From Collybia mongolica (taxonomy: Eukaryota; Basidiomycota; Agaricomycetes; Agaricales; Clitocybaceae), in the NCBI GenBank assembly GCA_013420905.1, contig JAAXNY010000001.1:3782001-3846000 (forward strand): DNA of 64,000 bases, written 5' to 3'. This document shows, piece by piece, positions 58,001 to 64,000 of the stretch (the first letter of the stretch is position 1; every line of letters starts with the position of its first letter). Below the pieces are notes generated by a model that did not search any database, had not been told where the DNA came from, and saw only the letters and a list, made by a program, of their open reading frames with translations. Position numbers and translations under genes: made by a program.

Positions 58001-59124
58001 GGCGCGCAGATAATGTATGTAGGTGTGATGGAAAGCGAGAGTAGCGGGGCCGAGGCCGAACAGTAGAGGCCCGAAGAGAGGTGAGAGAGTTGGCGGAGTA
58101 TGGCCAGATGTCGTGCTATTCGCGGTGAGTCGAGATAGGAGGGTGAGGACAGTTATTATAATTGACTGAAGGGGCGGATTTAAAGTTGGAAAAAAGGTCG
58201 CAAAATGGGCCGGGGGATAACCAAGAGCTAGAAAACAGGTCGGGATAAGACATTGGTATAGACGGAAGGAAAGCGGCAGGAAGAAAGTGGAGTGGGATAT
58301 TATACTCATATATCTCTCATATCAAGAGTGATTGAGAGTGAGCAAATAATTACAGCCTCCCTGCCAGGTTACAATTCAGAAATTCCAGACTCACCTCCTT
58401 CGGAATCCCGAAATTCGGTATAATGTTCCCAGGAAATTAAGCCACGAACATCCTGCCCGCCAACTGTTCTGATAACTCGAGCGAGCCCCCAGCGTAAGCA
58501 CATCCCAAGCTCGTGCGGTCCTGCAAATCTAGCTTCCTCTCGCCACCTCGTCTCTGCTTCTTCTGCAGCATGTCCTGGGTTGATTGTACAAGTGTTGAGA
58601 AAAGTGCGTATAAGCCTTCTGATTGCAGACGACGAGATGTCCAGCGCCGTGGTAGAAAAGATGAAAGGAGTGGTTATGCCACCTCGTGTTCCCAACTCTT
58701 CAGAAACGACCTCAACGAGCCGTGCGACCTGCTCGAGGCCTAGGACTACATGTCGCTCATATGATAGGAATCCGTAGTCGTGTTCTTTGGGGTATTCAAC
58801 GGCACCAAGTTCGTTCCTCGGACGTTCTAGGTTAAGTGGGAGGAAAGTGCCATCGGGGAAAGGGGAAAGCGGAGCATCAGTGCCCTGGTCGTACTCGGCG
58901 CGTTCACGAGCAGTGCTGAGGGACTTTAGCCGCTGTTCCTGCTCCTTCGCCTTCTTCTTGTCCTTTTTCGAAGCAGGAGAAGGGCTGCCGACGCCAGCCG
59001 CAAAGTTAGAGAGTCTACTGGAAACTCTCCCGAACTCGTCGAGAGCGCCAGAAGGCTCCGGAGTGTTTAAAGAGTGTTTTTTCGGTGTTGAGTTTGTACG
59101 TGAACGAGAGAATAAACTGGGCAT
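55050..59124 (-). CDS. Msb1/Mug8-domain protein (polarity, RhoGAP-like)
   Basis: A long protein of four main exons. After the start MPSLFSRSRTNSTPKKH and a Lys-rich linker comes the Msb1-type domain: LPLNLERPRNE, DYGFLSYERHVVLGLEQVA, TTPFIFSTTALDISSSAIRR, RGLISWEHYTEFRD. A long intron (about 58388 to 58230) leads to YPPAHFATFF, SGHTPPTLSPLFGPLLFGLG and YLRAANAMEHILLAFIRWQD. Later exons hold KWGEFESMGFSGLGD, CDLVYGGGWMDLE and a disordered acidic C-terminus ending EEEEEEV. Msb1-domain proteins of fungi act with Rho/Cdc42 signalling in bud or tip growth; the link here is by family resemblance. ATG 59124 is chosen because the upstream extension to 59244 looks non-conserved. Confidence 0.8.
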
Positions 59125-59324
59125 CGGGTTGAACGATGAGAAGGATGGCAGCGCTGGTCCCTGGACAGCGACAACCCAGGATGTCACGGTTTTTCGGAAA
59201 ACTCCGCCCAAGCAACCAAATCTTTCGACAATTCTCGCCTTCACTCCATCGTTTTTAGCTCTTCTCCCCCTATGTATGTTATCATTTCACCCGAGAAGCA
59301 GAGAAGCAGGCACTTGAATGGAGG

Positions 59325-59788
59325 GCAATCGAATGACGAAGCCCAGTGTTGACCGGCTTAATATTAAAATTTTCCTTTACATATCAGTGATCGACACGAG
59401 TTCGATGTCATAGCAAAGGAGATGTATGCTTTAGTTTCACTCGGGATCACAACTCCCCAACTCCTTACTTCAAACTCCAGCCTTAAGCACATCCCCCATA
59501 GACTATCAAACAGCTCTCAAACCACATCCTTATGGATCTCTGCTTCATTCTTGTGTACAGGCTGACCAGTATACAAAGGCCTTGGGAACCTACTCGAGTA
59601 TGGGGTATATGGCTGCGCATTCGGAGTAAGTTTCTGCATTGGGAATCATGCCGGTATCATAATCAGTTCTCTCCATATCTGACTTCAGGAAACGTCAAAC
59701 TCACAGGAGAATTGCCAGGGAAGAGATACCCACCATAACCCTGATTTACGGGGGCGGTTTGGGGTGGTCTTGCTTCGTGCCTTGGGTG
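59325..59788. other. Intergenic region with a possible short exon
   Basis: A plus-strand frame ADQYTKALGTYSSMGYMAAH precedes a GT-AG intron (about 59620 to 59689), and the next piece KRQTHRRIAREEIPTITL could continue it. I could not extend it to a gene or recognise it. Confidence 0.25.
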
Positions 59789-60440
59789 TCATTCTGGTGG
59801 TAGGTGATGTTCGGCTGGCGCCGCCCCCGGGGCAGGGCTTATGACGATATCTGGTGCCTGCGTGTAGGTAGCAGAACTGGGGTCAAGGTTTGCCGTATGT
59901 GTCACTGGAGGTGCTTGGATTTGAGAAGCATCGACGTCATATATCAATGCTCGCTGCCGTGACCGACGCCTTCGAAGAAACAGAAACAAGCCAATAGTCA
60001 GCAAAATCGACCCAAATAATATCATTGAGAGAGTTGTCATTTCCGACACAAAGAGGATACAACGAAATACGTACAAATCGATGTTCCTATCGCTACCCTG
60101 GCGCCGTAAGGAAGTCTACTCGTACAGCGCATGCTGCCGTCACTATGCAATAGATCTTGTCAGTTAGAGTGTATCAGCGCAGAACGCCGCTGGAATGGAG
60201 ATGCCATAAACTTGAGTAAAAGGTCGTCATGAGATGCCTGAGCACACCACTTGCAGAACGACTAATGGTGATGAGAGTCTACCATATTTTCCGCAGACCC
60301 CAAGGCCGGAAGCTGAAGTAATCGCTCGTTCAACAAAAACTCACTAAGTCGTATAGCACATCTCTGCTGCGACACCAGGAACGGTGCAAAGGTCCCACTG
60401 TACACGGCCGGCACGAAAACTCAAGAACCTAGATAGGTAA
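59789..60440 (-). CDS. Small single-span membrane protein
   Basis: The clear part is the end: after an exon reading DGSMRCTSRLPYGARVAIGTS comes one membrane span (TTLSMILFGSILLTIGLFLF) followed by RRRRSRQRAL and a Pro-rich cytoplasmic tail ending HHLPPE. Upstream a piece reads VQWDLCTVPGVAAEMCY, typical of short Cys-containing ectodomains before such spans in basidiomycetes. The first exon and start are uncertain; an ATG near 60460 is one option. Arginines after the span suggest an extracellular N-terminus. Function unknown. Confidence 0.5.
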
Positions 60441-60929
60441 TTTCCCCATATTTCAGTCATCGCATCCCCTAGGTGATTGGACTATCAGCATACTGATGTT
60501 CGGCATGGTTCCAGAGACAAGAAAGATTGGCTGAAGGTCACTGACGATGAAGCTGCACAGCAGAACTTCAGATAATGGAAGAGTGGGGAGAGTCAACTCG
60601 CGAAAGAGACATAGGTGTCGTGCGCGACCACCGGTTTTGATCTCATCAAACTTGTCACCAGGGCGGTAGGCTTCGTTTCCAAAGCCACGCCACAAGCAGC
60701 CAAAAGACGATTGACTATGGACTCAGTGCTGATCATGCGGTCCATATCACTGCCGTATGCATCGTCATGGAGCGCGAACATTGAATACTATCTTTCCATT
60801 ATAGCCTTTTGGTTAGGGAGTAATACAATACTTGAACCAAAGCTACATAAAAAATACATCGCTGACCGTTGCCGCACGACCTCACACATTAACCTCCAGT
60901 ACCCATCCGGCCACATCTCCCATCAGCAA

Positions 60930-61806
60930 TCAAACGCATGTATTATCAAAAACAGTTGCATTGATCGGACCAGGAATGATGTTAAAAAGACGGGTGGTCG
61001 TGTAGGTACGCCGGTTAGCCTCACCTGGCGCCACGAAGTCGTACCTAACCAGAGTCTTATTCAGATCGAGAAATGTGGTCACGATGACGTTTTCGAACTT
61101 TGGCAATTGGAAGTTAGCATACTACTTCCAGGAGTAAGATGTAAGTTCACCATGAACACCCAATTGCTACAAGGCCCATGTATTTCATCATTTTGAATTC
61201 CAGTGTAGACTGCGCCTTGAGTGCTTAAGAGATCCGGCGTGATGAGGGGTATGAATGGGGGAACGCTTTCATAAAAGAGTTAGCGAAGACCTTTCGAGAG
61301 GGCTTAACGACGTCACAAACAAAAAATAAGAGCAAGTTGGAGTGGTTAGGTCCCCGGCATAGCCAAAAAGGACATTCGAAACAAGGCCATCAGCCGTCGA
61401 GTTGGTGAAATCCAACAAGCTGGCCTGAAAATTGCCATCATCTGCACCATCAAGGCGAATTTTCCTGTTGCTCGGACTCATGTAAAGCTTTAACACTAAA
61501 CGTCAGTCAAAAGGATCCCAGAAAGACCATGACATACGAAGCCACTGAAGATATGGTTGTGTGTTACATCCGAGTCATACTTTTGCTACATGCATATAGA
61601 TAAGATTTGATGAATGGTGATATTTTTCGGTCAGTAGGACCGACCTGCATGAAGTGTGCCCTAAATTCAGCGGTGATATTGGGTGGCTGAGGTTGGATGA
61701 ATGTAGACGAATAGGGAGGATCAGCAAGTGGGAAGACATCCTGAAGGACCGCAAGGCTGAAGTTGCAGAGCAGGAGACCAATCATAGTGAGAGTGAGGCG
61801 AGCCAT
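60930..61806 (-). CDS. Secreted protein, family not recognised
   Basis: Starts MARLTLTMIGLLLCNFSLAV, a probable signal peptide, then PPNITAEFRAHFMQ. Introns near 61646-61581 and 61536-61490 join YDSDVTHNHIFSGF and LYMSPSNRKIRLDG with FQASLLDFTNSTADGLVS. The final exon reads NFQLPKFENVIVTTFLDLNK and RYDFVAPGEANRR, ending INATVFDNTCV and a TGA at 60930-60932. One middle intron (about 61300 to 61140) is not fixed. Likely glycosylated and extracellular. I cannot name a domain. Confidence 0.55.
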
Positions 61807-62043
61807 GATTAATTGTCGATGGAGGCTCCCCGGTGGACTGTCCCAGATTTATACAATCCTCGGGCACTCCGCGTAAGTACCTATCACAGTGAATTTGAGG
61901 CTCAGGTACATATCCGCAGCATTCAAATAGGAACCCAATTCGCAGGGAGAGAGCCTGGGGAGGCGGCGCAGCCACAGCCCTTCGCAGTAGATGGCACTTT
62001 GATACATTAATTACTGTCCTTACAAACAAAGCTTGATACATTA

Positions 62044-63246
62044 CAGGTGTTTCGGAAAAGCTTGTCCCACGTGTGTTTGAGCGATTTTTAAATAAAAAAA
62101 AGGCAAAAAATCAAAAAATTCGAACCGGCGCCATTCACGACGTATGGGACTCCAGGGCCATGCTATTTCATTGTATAATTGCTGATGTGAAGCAGTTTGT
62201 GCTCCAGCTTGTTGATGAAGGGTGGCAGATTGACAATGTTGCAGCTTTGGTGTCTCGGTAAAAAGCATTTGACACTGGGAAGAAAATTACACTCCATATG
62301 ACAGCATTATTCCACCAGATCTTGGACTTAGAGAGAGGTATAATGAAGATATGGATTAGACTACAATAACGAGAGTACATGAGTACTATTTATACTAAGT
62401 GTGAGTATTGTGTAAGTAGTTCCTACTAGAGGTTACAACAATGGTCCTAGGATATGGTCAATGCTAAAAGAAAGAGTATAAGAGGCGACTATAACCAAAG
62501 GGAACAAGCATGACTGGTACATGCGAAGGTATCAGCGCCAGCGGGACAAGTATGGGTCCAACAAGATTGAGGAGAGTGCTATAGCATCTTGCCATGGATG
62601 GAATCCAGCAATGGTCCACGATGAGCGGATGGTGGAAGGGTTGCTCATCGCCTGAGCTATCTGAGTCTGGGGGGTTGTCGGATTTGTGCTTGGTTGCTGT
62701 CCTCGCACCTTGTTGTGAATGTGTTTGAAGATGGTGTGAGCAATTCTTGATTTGACAACTCTTAATACTGCTCTTGCCGTTTTGTTCCCTTAGCAGGTGT
62801 GCAAATGTTGATTTTGGCTTAAGTAGGTGCAGTGTGTCGAGCTTCTTCTGCAGACTTCTCAGTTATGTTCAATTTTACCAAGAATCATACACACTTACCC
62901 TTAGAATTTGGACCTGTCTCGCTTTCTTCCTCTACCTCTTGCTCCTCTATGATCGACCTGACCCTGGGTTTGGTGCCTTTGTCGCTGAGTTGTTCGATAT
63001 TGCTTGAGTGGGTCTTTGCCTGCAAAACTGGCAGATCATCAATTCTCCATCTTTTTTGGCCGGATCTTTGGAAGATGGGAAGCCCAACTCATTATCCAAC
63101 TCATAGTCAGACATATAGAGTGTTTAAAGAGTGTGGAGAAGCGTAGGGTCTGTGTTGAGGAAGCATAGGTGTTTTTCTATTTTTTCTATTTATTTTATTT
63201 AAAAATCGCTCAAATGCACGTGGGACAAGCTTTTCCGAAACACCTG
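62044..63246. mobile_element. TA-flanked inverted-repeat element with small gene
   Basis: Terminal inverted repeats of about 54 bp start CAGGTGTTTCGGAAAAGC at both ends, with TA outside (62042-62043 and 63247-63248). Total length is 1203 bp. The ends fit a Tc1/mariner-type or pogo-type non-autonomous element. No DDE transposase motif is seen inside; a short minus-strand coding region is present. Confidence 0.75.
62640..63114 (-). CDS. Short coding region inside the TIR element
   Basis: From ATG 63114 the minus strand reads MSDYELDNELGFPSSKD, AKKDGELMICQFC (a CxxC pair). Farther on, in another frame, come SNIEQLSDKGTKPRVRS and EEQEVEEESETGPNS. A GT-AG intron (about 62911 to 62860) would lead to KKKLDTLHLLKPKSTFAHLL. 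The change of frame near 63025 is not explained. It may be a remnant of a zinc-finger protein; I do not recognise it. Confidence 0.35.
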
Positions 63247-64000
63247 TAATCACCTGTCATCACAGCGGAATTCTTATATATCAATCTGCTGTGCTCAACC
63301 GCAGGCCAGGAGTTTCCCGCGCCCCACATTTCCCTGCGTACACTGCTGCACACAATGAGTTCGATAGGGTTCCGGAAGAAACCCCTTATTTATTATCATC
63401 ATAGTTTCTAACAGGTTAGTAACATGTTAGTTACTAACTCACTCAAAAGTGTATGTTAATAACCAAATCAAAAAAGCAGTCTCACAGATCATTTGAATCT
63501 ATTAACTCCTATTGATGATTAATCACCAACCATCTCTCCACACACTGCTACCTCAGGACTGCATGGTAATGGCATAATCCCACTTTTTGCTCAGTTTATC
63601 TGGACAGTTTTGGGCAACTTTGGGTGATTTTGATCCAGATCTTTCACCTGGCCTCTGAAAGATTATTGGAAAATTATGGAATCACAATTTTTCTCATATT
63701 GCTCTAATACTATGTCCTAACATCATCATCATGGCTTTCTGCCTTGTGCATAGTCTTACAAGCTCTAAAAACCTTACTTGACTGATCTTACATCTCCAAT
63801 TTTTGTTAATATGTTCTCAGAGAGTTCAGGAGAGGTTAATATCAATCAGAAGAAAGTAAAAGGGCCAGATGCAGTCCAGGAAGATGAAGAGGAAGGGCCT
63901 AACTGGGATTGGTAGAGGGGGGGGGGGATATCTTAACAATTACTGACAATTATTAACAATTTTTAACATCTGTGAATAACCCCCTCCAAAGCTGCCATGT
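63247..64000. other. No recognised gene at the window end
   Basis: Contains a 9-bp inverted repeat GTTAGTAAC / GTTACTAAC (63415-63423 and 63430-63438) and a G run near 63918. No coding signal seen; the sequence is AT-rich and resembles transposon debris. Confidence 0.35.

Overview
The window looks like a piece of an agaricomycete (mushroom-type basidiomycete) genome. Genes are dense on both strands and cut by many introns of about 48-70 bp. The proteins include a fungal SMC2, TAF11, Msb1-type and OPT proteins, a basidiomycete DUF262 protein and Tnp2-type transposases. All gene models were built by eye from reading frame, splice signals and remembered family motifs; no search was run.

Host block 1 (about 0.9-27 kb) holds, in order: a nucleotidyltransferase-fold protein (+), a 5-oxoprolinase lacking its HyuB half (-), a small unknown protein (+), a secreted type-B carboxylesterase (+), an F-box protein (+), a DUF262 protein with microexons (-), a small unknown exon (-), condensin SMC2 (+), a gene-poor gap of 2.8 kb, and an OPT oligopeptide transporter (+).

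The transposon block (about 27.3-52.6 kb) is layered. A decayed Copia element is cut by a complete Tc1-type DNA transposon at a TA. Its 3' half is now inverted and lies next to a second Tc1 copy of equal length in opposite orientation. The two Copia halves rejoin codon for codon across that TA, so an inversion between the Tc1 copies can be read directly. A 5'-truncated LINE with poly(A) tail and 15-bp target duplication sits inside the Copia reverse transcriptase. Solo LTRs are nested in solo LTRs, and there is a small MITE that looks like a single stand-alone Tc1 terminal repeat. Further on come a Spt5-like KOW protein gene, a near-perfect foldback palindrome, a Tnp2 transposase, a deleted hAT element with an 8-bp duplication, and two tandem-repeat arrays.

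Host block 2 (about 52.9-61.8 kb) holds TAF11 (+), a large Msb1-domain protein (-), a small membrane protein (-) and a secreted protein (-). A TA-flanked inverted-repeat element with a small spliced coding region follows at 62.0-63.2 kb.

The most striking cross-gene signal is splicing. Seven introns are best explained by GC-AG borders (three in the oxoprolinase, two in DUF262, one each in OPT and TAF11). One intron, in the nucleotidyltransferase, has AT-AC borders and splits its catalytic motif. The DUF262 gene also contains exons of 7, 10, 16 and 34 nt. For most of these genes the whole-model exon phases close exactly only when these introns are accepted.
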